From JBDSKH01 sp035495435 (GTDB lineage: Bacteria; Actinomycetota; Actinomycetes; Actinomycetales; Microbacteriaceae), in contig DATJFV010000026.1 in the NCBI GenBank assembly GCA_035495435.1, positions 1 through 33,417 of the forward strand: 33,417 bases of DNA. Reading direction: 5' to 3'. The notes beneath the pieces were generated by a model that was not told the DNA's origin, did no database searches, and saw nothing but the letters and a program-made list of their open reading frames with translations. The translations under genes and the position numbers were made by a program. Positions 1-7,518 of the stretch are shown one piece after another (position 1 is the first letter of the stretch; each line of letters starts with the position of its first letter).

Positions 1-1569
1 CACCAGCGGCACCGGGTTGTCGCCGCCGAACATGTGCCGCGCCTTGCCCACCTGGTTGAACACCTGGTCGGCGGCGACCCACATGAAGTCGGGGTACATG
101 AACTCCACGACCGGGCGGAAGCGCCCGTCGAGTGCGAGCCCGCCGCCGAGGCCGAAGAACGCGTTCTCGCTGATCGGGGTGCCGAGCACGCGGCCGTCGG
201 GAACGGTCTGGTCGCCGTACTTCTTCGCCAGGCCCTTGGTGGCGCCGTTGGTGCCACCGTTCAGGCGGTGCACGTCTTCGCCCATGACGACGATGCGCGG
301 GTCCTGCTCCATGCGGCGGTCCATGACGGCCGCCACCGCATCCACGAACTTGATGTCGGTCCAGCCGCCGGCGTGCATCAGCGGGTCGCTGACGGTCAGC
401 GCGTCGAGTTCGCTCGCGTCGCCGCGAACTCCGACGTCGACGAAACCGGGGTCGGGCCACAGGGCGGGGCGGATGCGGCGCTTGCCCGCGTTGTCGGGGT
501 CAGGCTCCAGCAACTCGCCCACCGCCGCGGTCATGGCGGTCTGCGCCTGCTCGCGGATGCTGGCGATGCCGGCGGCGTCGATGAGCCCCAGTTTGGTCAT
601 TTCGCGGGCCATGCGCTCGAGCGGGTCACGTGCCCGCCACGCAGCCTCTTCCTCTTTGTTGCGGTAGCCGAACGCGCTGCCCGGGTAGGGCCCGTTCTGG
701 TGGAAGAAGCGGTAGACCTCGGCTTCGATGACGACGGGACCCTCGCCCGACCGCATCCGCTCGAGCGCGGCCTGCATGGCCAGGTGGACGGCCAGCGGGT
801 CCATGCCGTCGACGCGCCAACTGGGGATCGCGAAACCCTGCCCGCGAATGGAGAACCGCGGGTCGGCCGAGATCTCGTCGGCGCGAGTGGAGACGGCGTA
901 GAGGTTGTTCTCGATGAAGAACGCGACCGGCAGCTTCCAGGTGGCGGCGAGGTTCATCGACTCCAGGATCGAGCCGATCTGGCTGGCGCCGTCGCCGAAG
1001 TAGTTGATGGTGACGTCGGAGCTGCCGCCCTCGTGCAGCGCGGTGCGCTTCTGCGCCCAGGCGTTGCCGGCGGCCATCGGTGCGCCGCCGCCGACGATGG
1101 CGTTGGTGCCGAGCGCGCCGGCCTCGAACCACTGCAGGTGCATCGAGCCGCCGCGCCCCCGGCAGTAGCCCTGCGCGAGGCCGAGGATCTCGGCCAGGGT
1201 GCGCTGCAGCACGGTCTGGATCTCGGGGGTGACCGCGTTGGCGGGGTCGATGGTGCCGCCGGAGACGTGGGTGAGCGCCTTGGCGAGGAACTGGTGGTGC
1301 CCGCGGTGCGATCCGTTCACCCCGTCGCTCGAGCGCAGGCTGACGATCGAGCCGACCGCTCCGCCCTCCTGCCCGATGCTGGAGTGCGCGGGGCCGTGCA
1401 CGAGCGATTCGCCGGCGAGTTCGAGCACGGTCTCTTCGAACGCGCGGATGAGGTGGAGCTGCGCCAGCATCGTGCCGAGCAGGGCCGGGTCGGCCGCTTT
1501 CCAATCGGCGGCGGTGGTCGAGAGCTCGATCCAGTCGACACCGGTCTGCAAACCACGCTGTCTGGGCAT
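1..1569 (-). CDS. Fused E1 alpha/beta thiamine-diphosphate 2-oxoacid (or acetoin) dehydrogenase, C-terminus cut by window edge
   Basis: This is the E1 component of a 2-oxoacid/acetoin dehydrogenase complex, which decarboxylates its substrate on thiamine diphosphate and passes the acyl group to a lipoyl E2. Reading the minus strand from the ATG at 1569 gives 523 open codons to the edge. The alpha part carries the TPP-binding motif that starts GDGASQIG (about residues 192-199) and ends at the NN pair (221-222), plus a GxGGSMH segment near 140. From about residue 385 the chain continues into a beta-subunit start (MDRRMEQDPRIVVMGEDV), so alpha and beta are fused; the full protein should be roughly 700 residues. 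No E2 or E3 gene is visible, although one may lie beyond the edge. It is divergent from the VOC/GntR operon. The substrate (branched-chain 2-oxoacid, acetoin or other) cannot be decided. Confidence 0.88.
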   Translation of the reverse strand, partial: MPRQRGLQTGVDWIELSTTAADWKAADPALLGTMLAQLHLIRAFEETVLELAGESLVHGPAHSSIGQEGGAVGSIVSLRSSDGVNGSHRGHHQFLAKALTHVSGGTIDPANAVTPEIQTVLQRTLAEILGLAQGYCRGRGGSMHLQWFEAGALGTNAIVGGGAPMAAGNAWAQKRTALHEGGSSDVTINYFGDGASQIGSILESMNLAATWKLPVAFFIENNLYAVSTRADEISADPRFSIRGQGFAIPSWRVDGMDPLAVHLAMQAALERMRSGEGPVVIEAEVYRFFHQNGPYPGSAFGYRNKEEEAAWRARDPLERMAREMTKLGLIDAAGIASIREQAQTAMTAAVGELLEPDPDNAGKRRIRPALWPDPGFVDVGVRGDASELDALTVSDPLMHAGGWTDIKFVDAVAAVMDRRMEQDPRIVVMGEDVHRLNGGTNGATKGLAKKYGDQTVPDGRVLGTPISENAFFGLGGGLALDGRFRPVVEFMYPDFMWVAADQVFNQVGKARHMFGGDNPVPLV

Positions 1570-1576
1570 GCCCGGA

Positions 1577-1605
1577 ACGCTAGCGCAGGATTGAATCCAA
1601 TTCAA
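1577..1605 (-). promoter_or_regulatory. Probable leaderless promoter of the E1 gene with an overlapping dyad
   Basis: On the minus strand TTGAAT (1605-1600) lies 17 nt from TAGCGT (1582-1577), and the ATG begins 7 nt after that -10 box. That is the geometry expected for a leaderless actinobacterial transcript. The -35 half sits inside a perfect inverted repeat TTGAAT-CCA-ATTCAA (1591-1605), a plausible operator, perhaps for the GntR protein encoded nearby. This is inferred from sequence only. Confidence 0.5.
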
Positions 1606-1649
1606 GCCGCAAGTCGGTCAAATGCTGGAAATCGGCCACCGCATCCGGC

Positions 1650-2192
1650 ATGATGTATCCAATGAGCGGCATTCCGGGCCTGCGCGGCACCGACCACATC
1701 GGCATCACCGTGCCCGACCTCGACGAGGCGGAGCGGTGGTTCATCGACGTGCTCGGCGCCGTGCACGTGTACACGCTCGGGCAGAAGCGCGACGACGAGG
1801 GCGACTGGATGCAGACCCAGCTGGGCGTGCATCCGCGCACCGTGATCCGCGAGATCCGATTCCTGCGGCTCGGCAACGGCAGCAACATCGAACTGTTCGC
1901 CTACGACGCCGCCGACGGGCAGAAGCCGCAGCCGCGCAACAGCGACATCGGCGGGTACCACCTCGCGCTCTACGTCGACGACATGGACGAGGCGATCGCG
2001 CACCTGCGCGCGCACGATGTCGACATCATGGGTGAGCCCGTGGTCAGCGCCGGCGCATCCGCGGGCCAACGGTGGCTGTACTTCCGCAGCCCCTGGGGTT
2101 TGCAGTTCGAACTGGTCAGCTTTCCCGAGGGCAAGGCCTACGAAAAGGACGCGCCCGTCAAGCTCTGGCACCCGGCGCACCCGGCAGAATGA
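1650..2192 (+). CDS. VOC (glyoxalase/bleomycin-resistance/dioxygenase) superfamily protein
   Basis: This 180-residue protein shows the paired beta-alpha-beta-beta-beta modules of the vicinal-oxygen-chelate fold. The first half begins with TDHIGITVPDLDEAERWF (His ligand candidate near residue 16), and a later strand contains RFLRLGNGSNIELFAY with a Glu ligand candidate. The second half has GGYHLALYVDDMDEAIAHL with a His and SPWGLQFELVSF with a Glu. Such proteins act as metal-dependent isomerases, epimerases, lyases or ring-cleaving dioxygenases, and the activity here is unknown. It is the first gene of the plus-strand operon, and its TGA overlaps the GntR start as ATGA. Starts at 1650, 1653 and 1662 are all possible because no clear ribosome binding site separates them. 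It resembles the VOC gene at 14452 only at superfamily level. Confidence 0.85.
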   Translation: MMYPMSGIPGLRGTDHIGITVPDLDEAERWFIDVLGAVHVYTLGQKRDDEGDWMQTQLGVHPRTVIREIRFLRLGNGSNIELFAYDAADGQKPQPRNSDIGGYHLALYVDDMDEAIAHLRAHDVDIMGEPVVSAGASAGQRWLYFRSPWGLQFELVSFPEGKAYEKDAPVKLWHPAHPAE

Positions 2193-2854
2193 GCACTATG
2201 CCTGTCGAGCTGCTCACGCACGGCGCCGCCGGAGCGCGCATCGCCGCAGAACTGCGCGAGGCGATCCTCACCGGCGAGTACGCGCCCGGTGACCGCGTGC
2301 GTCAGGAGGACCTGGCCGACCGCCACGGCGCCAGCCGGGTGCCGGTGCGCGAGGCGCTGCGGATGCTGGAGGCCGAGGGGCTCGTGACCCTGGTCGCCAA
2401 CACCGGCGCCTGGGTGTCGACCGTCAGCCTCGCCGAGTGCGAGGAGATGTACCAGATCCGCGAGCGGATCGAGCCGCTGCTGCTGCGCTACAACATCCCG
2501 CTCATGGACGACGAGCGCGTCGACCGGCTCGATGACCTCGCCACCGCCATGGAGGGCACCGAGCTCGAGGAGTTCATCGCCCTCGACCGCGAGTTCCACC
2601 TCTCCTGCTACGACCTGGCGACGACCGTCGTGCTCGCCGAAGAGGTGCTGCAGCTGTGGAACCGCACCCACAACTACCGCCGCGCCTACATGCGCCTCGC
2701 GCGCACCGACCCGGACCGCAGCGTGCACCACGAACATCACCTGCTGGTCTCTGCCATCCGGCACCGAGACCTGGATGAAGCCGAACGAGTGCTGGCGGGC
2801 CACATCCGGCGCACGCGGCTCGAACTGGCACGTCATCCCGACGTCTTCGAATAA
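2189..2854 (+). CDS. GntR-family (FadR/FCD subgroup) transcriptional regulator
   Basis: This 221-residue regulator has an N-terminal winged helix-turn-helix (IAAELREAILTGEYAPGDR, then DLADRHGASRVPVREALRML). A helical FCD effector domain follows, with Asp/His metal-site candidates in DREFHLSCYDL and the HHEHH segment. FCD regulators usually sense small carboxylic acids and repress neighbouring catabolic genes. I chose the ATG at 2189 because it overlaps the VOC stop as ATGA; an ATG at 2198 is the alternative. It precedes the aldehyde dehydrogenase gene by 16 nt. By position it is the likely regulator of its own operon and of the divergent E1 gene, whose promoter carries a TTGAAT dyad. Confidence 0.9.
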   Translation: MSTMPVELLTHGAAGARIAAELREAILTGEYAPGDRVRQEDLADRHGASRVPVREALRMLEAEGLVTLVANTGAWVSTVSLAECEEMYQIRERIEPLLLRYNIPLMDDERVDRLDDLATAMEGTELEEFIALDREFHLSCYDLATTVVLAEEVLQLWNRTHNYRRAYMRLARTDPDRSVHHEHHLLVSAIRHRDLDEAERVLAGHIRRTRLELARHPDVFE

Positions 2855-2870
2855 GAGGAGAGCACCACCC

Positions 2871-4247
2871 ATGTCCATCGCGATCATCAACCCCGCCACC
2901 GGCGAGACCGAGAAGGAGTTCGAGCCGCACGACGCGGCCGAGGTCGAGCGCCGGGTCGCCCGCGCGCAGGCCGCTTTCGAGGCGATGAAGTCGACCACGT
3001 TCGCCCAGCGCGCCGCGTGGATGAACAAGGCCGCAGAACTGCTCGAGGCCGAGCTGGAGGACACCGCGGTCACCATGGTGCACGAGATGGGCAAACCCAT
3101 CGCCGCCGCCCGCGCCGAGGTCGCCAAGTGCGCGAAGGGCGCCCGGTTCTACGCGGCACACGCCGAGGAGTTCCTCGCCGACATCCCGCTCGAGGACCCG
3201 TCCTGGGTGAATGCCTCGCAGGCCTACGCGCGCTTCCAGCCGCTCGGTGTGGTGCTCGCCGTCATGCCGTGGAACTACCCGCTCTGGCAGGTCATGCGCT
3301 TCGCCGCCCCCGCACTGATGGCCGGCAACGCCGGGATCCTGAAGCACGCCTCGAACGTGCCCGCATCGGCCATGTATCTCGACGCGCTGTTCACCCGTGC
3401 CGGGTTCCCCGAGGGCGCGTTCAGCACGCTGCTCATCGGCTCGCGCGAGGTCGACGCCGTCATCAAGGACCGGCGCATCAAGGCGGTCACCCTCACCGGC
3501 TCCGAGCCGGCGGGGCGCGCGGTGGCATCGAGCGCCGCCGCCGAGGTGAAGAAGGCGGTGCTGGAGCTCGGTGGTTCCGACCCGTTCATCGTCATGCCGA
3601 GCGCCGATCTGGATGGCGCCGTGAAGACCGCGGTGACCGCGCGCACGCAGAACAACGGCCAGTCGTGCATCGCCGGTAAGCGGTTCATCGTGCACGAGGA
3701 CATCTACGACGCGTTCCGCGACAAGTTCGTGGCCGCGATGGAGGCGCTCGTCGTGGGCGACCCCCTCGACGAGGCGACCCAGGTCGGCCCGGTGGCCACG
3801 GCATCCGGACGCGACGAGCTGGCCGAGCTGGTCGACGACGCGCGCGCCAAGGGCGCCGAGATCCTGACCGGTGGCGCAGCCCCCGACCGTCCCGGCTGGT
3901 TCTACCCGCCGACCGTCGTCGCCGCGGTGACCCCCGAGATGCGCCTGCACCGCGAGGAGGCCTTCGGCCCGGTCGCCACCCTCTACAAGGTGAAGAACGC
4001 CGACGAGGCGATCGCGATCGCCAACGCCACCGACTTCGGGCTGAGCTCGGCAGCGTGGACGACCGACCCGGCCGAGCAGGAGAAGTTCAGCGCCGAGCTC
4101 GAGGCCGGCGGCGTCTTCCTCAACGGGATGACGATCTCGTACCCCGAACTGCCGTTCGGCGGGATCAAGAACTCCGGCTACGGCCGCGAGCTCGGCGAGC
4201 CGGGCATCAAGGAGTTCTGCAACATGAAGACGGTCTGGAAGGCCTGA
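2871..4247 (+). CDS. gabD: NAD(P)-dependent succinate-semialdehyde-type aldehyde dehydrogenase
   Basis: This 458-residue protein matches the short GabD1-like branch of the aldehyde dehydrogenase superfamily, which oxidises semialdehydes such as succinate semialdehyde to acids. The Asn of PWNYP (about 135) and a Lys at 158 fit the cofactor site. LELGGSDPF supplies the general-base Glu (about 232), and NNGQSCIAGKR supplies the catalytic Cys (about 266). The C-terminus has the usual PFGGIKNSGYGRELGE segment. The ATG at 2871 is preceded by AAGAGGAG at 2853-2860. The stop overlaps the next start as TGATG, so the two are probably translationally coupled. Substrate specificity is inferred from family resemblance; with a TPP dehydrogenase and a beta-hydroxyacid dehydrogenase-like neighbour, another semialdehyde is equally possible. 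Confidence 0.88.
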   Translation: MSIAIINPATGETEKEFEPHDAAEVERRVARAQAAFEAMKSTTFAQRAAWMNKAAELLEAELEDTAVTMVHEMGKPIAAARAEVAKCAKGARFYAAHAEEFLADIPLEDPSWVNASQAYARFQPLGVVLAVMPWNYPLWQVMRFAAPALMAGNAGILKHASNVPASAMYLDALFTRAGFPEGAFSTLLIGSREVDAVIKDRRIKAVTLTGSEPAGRAVASSAAAEVKKAVLELGGSDPFIVMPSADLDGAVKTAVTARTQNNGQSCIAGKRFIVHEDIYDAFRDKFVAAMEALVVGDPLDEATQVGPVATASGRDELAELVDDARAKGAEILTGGAAPDRPGWFYPPTVVAAVTPEMRLHREEAFGPVATLYKVKNADEAIAIANATDFGLSSAAWTTDPAEQEKFSAELEAGGVFLNGMTISYPELPFGGIKNSGYGRELGEPGIKEFCNMKTVWKA

Positions 4248-5119
4248 TGGCCGACGTCGGGTTCCTCGGGCTCGGCACGATGGGCGCCGCCATCGCGCGG
4301 CGACTCCTCGACGACGGGCACCGGGTAACCGTGTGGAACAGGTCGCGGGGCCCGGTGGACGACTTCGTGGCGTCCGGCGCCGTCGAAGCGTCCTCCCCGG
4401 CTGAGGCGCTCGCCGCACCGGTGTCGTTCTCGATGCTGGCCAACGACGAGGCGTGCGACGAGGTGCTGCGCTGGGAAGCGCACCAGCCGGCGGGGCGCAT
4501 TCACGTCAACCTGGCCTCGGTGAGCCCTGCCGCCGCCGATCGCCTGGCCGCGATCGCTGCCGCCGCCGGCGTGGCGTACCTCGCGGCGCCGGTGCTCGGG
4601 CGCGTGAACCTCGCCGCCGCGGGGAAGCTCAACATCATGGCGGCCGGCGACCCCGCCGCGATCGACGCGGTGCAGCCGTTGCTGGAGGTGCTGGGGGTGC
4701 GCGTCTGGCGCCTCGGCGACCGTCCGCGGATGGCCAACGTGGTGAAGGCCGCGGTGAACTACAACATCATCCACGCCATCCAGGCCCTCGGCGAGTCGCT
4801 CTCGATGGTCGAGGCCCACGGGGTCGAGGGCCGCGAATTCGTCGAGCTGCTCACTAACTCCCTGTTCGGCGGCGTCGCCTACACGGTGTACGGGCAGGAG
4901 ATCGTCGACCAGGCCTACCGGCCGCCGGGTTTCACCATGGCGCTCGGGCGGAAAGACCTCGGCCTCGCGGAATCCGTCGCGGCGGAGGCGGGCGTGACAC
5001 TTCCCGTTGCGCCCGTGCTGCGGCAGCTGTTCGAAACGGCGCTCGCCGACCCCGAACTGCGCGACGCGGACTGGGGAGCGCTCGCCGAGGTGACCCGGCG
5101 CGGACTCGCTGCGGGCTGA
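4247..5119 (+). CDS. NAD(P)-dependent beta-hydroxyacid dehydrogenase-like oxidoreductase
   Basis: This 290-residue member of the 6-phosphogluconate/3-hydroxyisobutyrate dehydrogenase superfamily has an N-terminal Rossmann motif (VGFLGLGTMGAAIARRLL) followed by NRS, which suggests NADP preference. The probable catalytic Lys is at about 167 in ANVVKAAVNYN, and the C-terminal part is helical. The substrate-carboxylate motif of classical members (DAPVSGG) is replaced by AAPVLGR (about 113-119), so a different substrate is likely. It is last in the VOC-GntR-aldehyde dehydrogenase operon and starts inside the preceding stop codon (TGATG). It ends 15 nt from the convergent end of the M24 gene, with no terminator hairpin visible between them. 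Confidence 0.87.
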   Translation: MADVGFLGLGTMGAAIARRLLDDGHRVTVWNRSRGPVDDFVASGAVEASSPAEALAAPVSFSMLANDEACDEVLRWEAHQPAGRIHVNLASVSPAAADRLAAIAAAAGVAYLAAPVLGRVNLAAAGKLNIMAAGDPAAIDAVQPLLEVLGVRVWRLGDRPRMANVVKAAVNYNIIHAIQALGESLSMVEAHGVEGREFVELLTNSLFGGVAYTVYGQEIVDQAYRPPGFTMALGRKDLGLAESVAAEAGVTLPVAPVLRQLFETALADPELRDADWGALAEVTRRGLAAG

Positions 5120-5134
5120 GACGGGCAGCGCGGC

Positions 5135-6385
5135 TCAGTACGGGTTCGCGACGAACAGCTCCTGCGCCGGGAACCGGGTGAGCACCTCGGTGCCCGTCTC
5201 GGTGACGACGACCTCCTCCTCGATGCGTGCCGCCGAGATGCCGTCGTCCGCAGGAAAATAGGTCTCCATCGCGAAGACCATGCCGGTTCGCAGTTCCACC
5301 GGGTTCTCGAGCGAATTGAGCCGCGAGATGATCGGGCGCTCGTGCAGCCCGAGACCCAGACCGTGGGCGAACTGGAGCCCGAAGGCCGACAATTCGTTCT
5401 CAAAGCCGAAGTCGGTGGCTTTCGGCAGCACACGCGCGACGTCGTCGGTGCCCACGCCGGGGCGGATGGCGTCGATGGCCTGGTCCATCCACTCGCGGGC
5501 CTGCTTGTAGGCGTCGCGCTGAATCGGGGTTGCGGATCCGACGTTGAAGGTGCGGTAGTAGCAGGTGCGGTAGCCGTTGTACGAGTGGATGATGTCGAAG
5601 AACGCCTGATCGCCGGGCCGGATGATGCGGTCGGTGAAGTTGTGCGGGTGGGGGTTGCAGCGCTCACCGGAGATCGCGTTCACGGCCTCGACCTGGTCAG
5701 AGCCCAGCTCATAGAGGCGCTTGTTCGCCAGCGCGACGATCTCGTTCTCGCGGATGCCGGGCTTCAGTGCATCCACGATGCTCTGATACGTGCCATCCAC
5801 CATGGCCGCGGCTTGGCTGAGCAGCATGATCTCATCGGCGCTCTTGATCACCCGGGCGTCCAACATCGACTGCTGCGCGTCTCGGATGTGGAGTCCCTGC
5901 CGCTCGAGTTCGAAGAGGAACGGCGGCTCGACGATGTCGATCCCGATCGGGGCGTCGGCCACCCCCGCCTCGGTGAGGATCGCCTTGATCTCGGTCACCG
6001 CATCCCGCATCAGGCCGGCCTCGGGAGCGACCGCGCCGCGGAACCCCAGGAACCCGGGCCGCCAGTTCTCTTCGGGGAGCCACGGCGAGTACAGCTTGTG
6101 ATGCCGAACCGCCGAGCCGAAGTCCCAGAGGATCGGGTCGCGGTCGCGGGTGAGCAGGCAGTACCTGATCATCTTGTCGCCGAGGGCGCCGCCGATCCAG
6201 GTCTGGGTGGTGTAGCGGATGTTGTAGAAGTCGAAGAGCAGGAACGCCCCGCAATCGCTGGCATCGAGGGCCGCCTTGGCGCGTGCGATGCGGTAGCTGC
6301 GGAGCCGGTCGAAGTCGACGCGCACCTCGTAGTCGACCCCCATGTGGCCAGGGGCACCGATCGGCGCGGACGGGTGGGCGTTCAT
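5135..6385 (-). CDS. M24 family (creatinase/aminopeptidase P fold) enzyme, module A
   Basis: This 416-residue protein has the two-domain layout of creatinase/prolidase-like M24 proteins: an N-terminal domain (FDFYNIRY, WDFGSAVRHHKLY) and a C-terminal pita-bread domain. Aligned by eye to aminopeptidase P, four metal ligands are retained: Asp 264 (FFDII), His 341 (FAHGLGLG), Glu 374 (AMETY) and Glu 389 (RIEE). The second Asp of the usual GDxTRTF motif is Cys 275 (GYRTCYYRTF). The family includes Xaa-Pro peptidases, creatinase, ectoine hydrolase and DMSP lyase, so true peptidase activity is not assured. It is last in the module A operon, 78 nt after the binding-protein gene, with a strong hairpin in between. 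Its paralogue is at 20169-21551. Confidence 0.88.
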   Translation of the reverse strand: MNAHPSAPIGAPGHMGVDYEVRVDFDRLRSYRIARAKAALDASDCGAFLLFDFYNIRYTTQTWIGGALGDKMIRYCLLTRDRDPILWDFGSAVRHHKLYSPWLPEENWRPGFLGFRGAVAPEAGLMRDAVTEIKAILTEAGVADAPIGIDIVEPPFLFELERQGLHIRDAQQSMLDARVIKSADEIMLLSQAAAMVDGTYQSIVDALKPGIRENEIVALANKRLYELGSDQVEAVNAISGERCNPHPHNFTDRIIRPGDQAFFDIIHSYNGYRTCYYRTFNVGSATPIQRDAYKQAREWMDQAIDAIRPGVGTDDVARVLPKATDFGFENELSAFGLQFAHGLGLGLHERPIISRLNSLENPVELRTGMVFAMETYFPADDGISAARIEEEVVVTETGTEVLTRFPAQELFVANPY

Positions 6386-6411
6386 TGAGGAGCTACTTCC
6401 GTGTGATGGGT

Positions 6412-6445
6412 GCCGGGCACCCGCGCATGCGCACGGGTGCCCGGC
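6412..6445 (-). other. Strong GC hairpin after the module A binding-protein gene
   Basis: GCCGGGCACCCG (6412-6423) and CGGGTGCCCGGC (6434-6445) form a perfect 12-bp inverted repeat around a 10-nt loop. It lies between the binding-protein stop (6464) and the M24 start (6385). No run of T follows on either strand, so it does not look like a classic intrinsic terminator. An mRNA-stabilising or attenuating role is more likely, as is known downstream of binding-protein genes in other ABC operons. Confidence 0.7.
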
Positions 6446-6463
6446 GGAATCAGGGTCGCGGGA

Positions 6464-7453
6464 TCACCACTCCGGCGCGACGTCGGGGTCGCTGGCGTTG
6501 TCCTTGGTGACCTTGACCGACGGCATGAACTGGTCCTTCGCGTCGCCTCCGGTGAGGACGGTGTAGGCCAGGTCGATCGCGTGCTCGCCGTCCCACGACG
6601 ACGACTGGAAAACGGTGCCATCGAGCTCGCCCGAGACCACCAGCGGGTTGCCCAGCTTGGTGTTGCCGATCGAGGTGATGAACAGCGGAGCCGGGTCGAT
6701 GCCCCGCGCCTTCAGGGCGTCGATCGCCCCGGCGACCATGGTGTCGTCGGCGGCGTAGATGCCCTGGACCTTGTCGGCGCCGACCGAGGTCAGCATCTCG
6801 GAGACCGCGATCTGCGAGTCGTCCTTGTTCCAGTTACCGGGCTGCTCGGCCAGGATCTTCACGTTCGGGCAGTTCTTGGCGATCGTGTCGGCGAATCCGT
6901 CACGCCGGGTCGTGGCCGTCGAGTTGCCGGTGAGGCCGTTGACCACCAGGATTCCGACCTCCTGGCCTCCGGTGATGTCGCACATGATCTCAGCGGACGC
7001 GGCGCCCTGCCCGTAGGTGTCGGGACCGGAGAATCCCTTGGTCAGGGGAACGTCTTCTTCGTTGACGCCGGAGTTGGTGACGGTGACCGGGATCCCCGCC
7101 GCCTGCGCTGCGGCGAGGCACGGCCGCACGGTGTCGCCGACGGCCGGCCACAGGATGATCAGATCGGGACGTGCCGCCACCGCGACCTCGCACTCGCTCG
7201 CCTGCTGGTCCGCGTCGTACTTGGAGTTGGTGATGGTGAGCTTGATGCCGTCCTTCTCCGCCTCGGCCTGCATCGCCGGGAGGTAGGTGGTGCCGTAGGG
7301 CTGGTCCGTTCCCTGCGGAAGCAGGGCATAGACGTCGTACGTGTTCGTGCCGTCACCGGAGCCGCTGTCGCCGGAGCCGGAACAGCCGGCGAGCAGCACG
7401 ATTGCGGTGGCGGCGACGCCGACCGCTGCCATCGCAGTTCGGGAGATGCGCAT
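6464..7453 (-). CDS. Sugar-type ABC transporter substrate-binding lipoprotein, module A
   Basis: This 329-residue periplasmic-binding-protein type I domain (Peripla_BP_4, RbsB/YtfQ-like) would capture a small polyhydroxylated ligand outside the membrane. It has a lipoprotein signal with lipobox LLAGC (Cys 24), followed by a Ser/Gly linker. The mature part has typical segments: YDVYALLPQG at the start, RPDLIILWPAVGDTVRPCL, GIPVTVTNSGVNEEDVP and a hinge region near VQGIYAADDTM. The ATG at 7453 is preceded by GGAAAGAG. It follows the two permease genes and precedes the M24 gene, an unusually late position for a binding protein. The ligand cannot be read from the sequence. Confidence 0.9.
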   Translation of the reverse strand: MRISRTAMAAVGVAATAIVLLAGCSGSGDSGSGDGTNTYDVYALLPQGTDQPYGTTYLPAMQAEAEKDGIKLTITNSKYDADQQASECEVAVAARPDLIILWPAVGDTVRPCLAAAQAAGIPVTVTNSGVNEEDVPLTKGFSGPDTYGQGAASAEIMCDITGGQEVGILVVNGLTGNSTATTRRDGFADTIAKNCPNVKILAEQPGNWNKDDSQIAVSEMLTSVGADKVQGIYAADDTMVAGAIDALKARGIDPAPLFITSIGNTKLGNPLVVSGELDGTVFQSSSWDGEHAIDLAYTVLTGGDAKDQFMPSVKVTKDNASDPDVAPEW

Positions 7454-7487
7454 GTTGTCACTCTTTCCGTTGGTGTGGTGGGGTGAC

Positions 7488-7509
7488 TGACCGGCGGCAG
7501 TGCCGGCCA
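7488..7509 (-). other. Short inverted repeat between permease and binding-protein genes
   Basis: TGACCGGC and GCCGGCCA flank GGCAGT, giving an 8-bp imperfect stem (one mismatch). It sits between the permease stop (7519) and the start of the binding-protein gene (7453). It could tune expression between the two genes, but it is short and lacks a T-run, so the function is uncertain. Confidence 0.3.
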
Positions 7510-7518
7510 GGGGTGGGC

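Noticed and set aside
34..1653. Long plus-strand open frame opposite the E1 gene
   Set aside because: The minus strand gives clear TPP-dehydrogenase motifs; the plus frame is a GC-rich shadow with no recognisable domain.
5135..6385. DMSP lyase DddP identity for the M24 proteins
   Set aside because: The fold and NIRY-like N-terminal motif are similar, but the Asp residues I recall as metal ligands in DddP are not conserved here (Ile and Cys instead).
6412..6445. Intrinsic transcription terminator
   Set aside because: The stem is strong, but no T-run follows on either strand and the downstream gene is in the same operon; called a hairpin instead.
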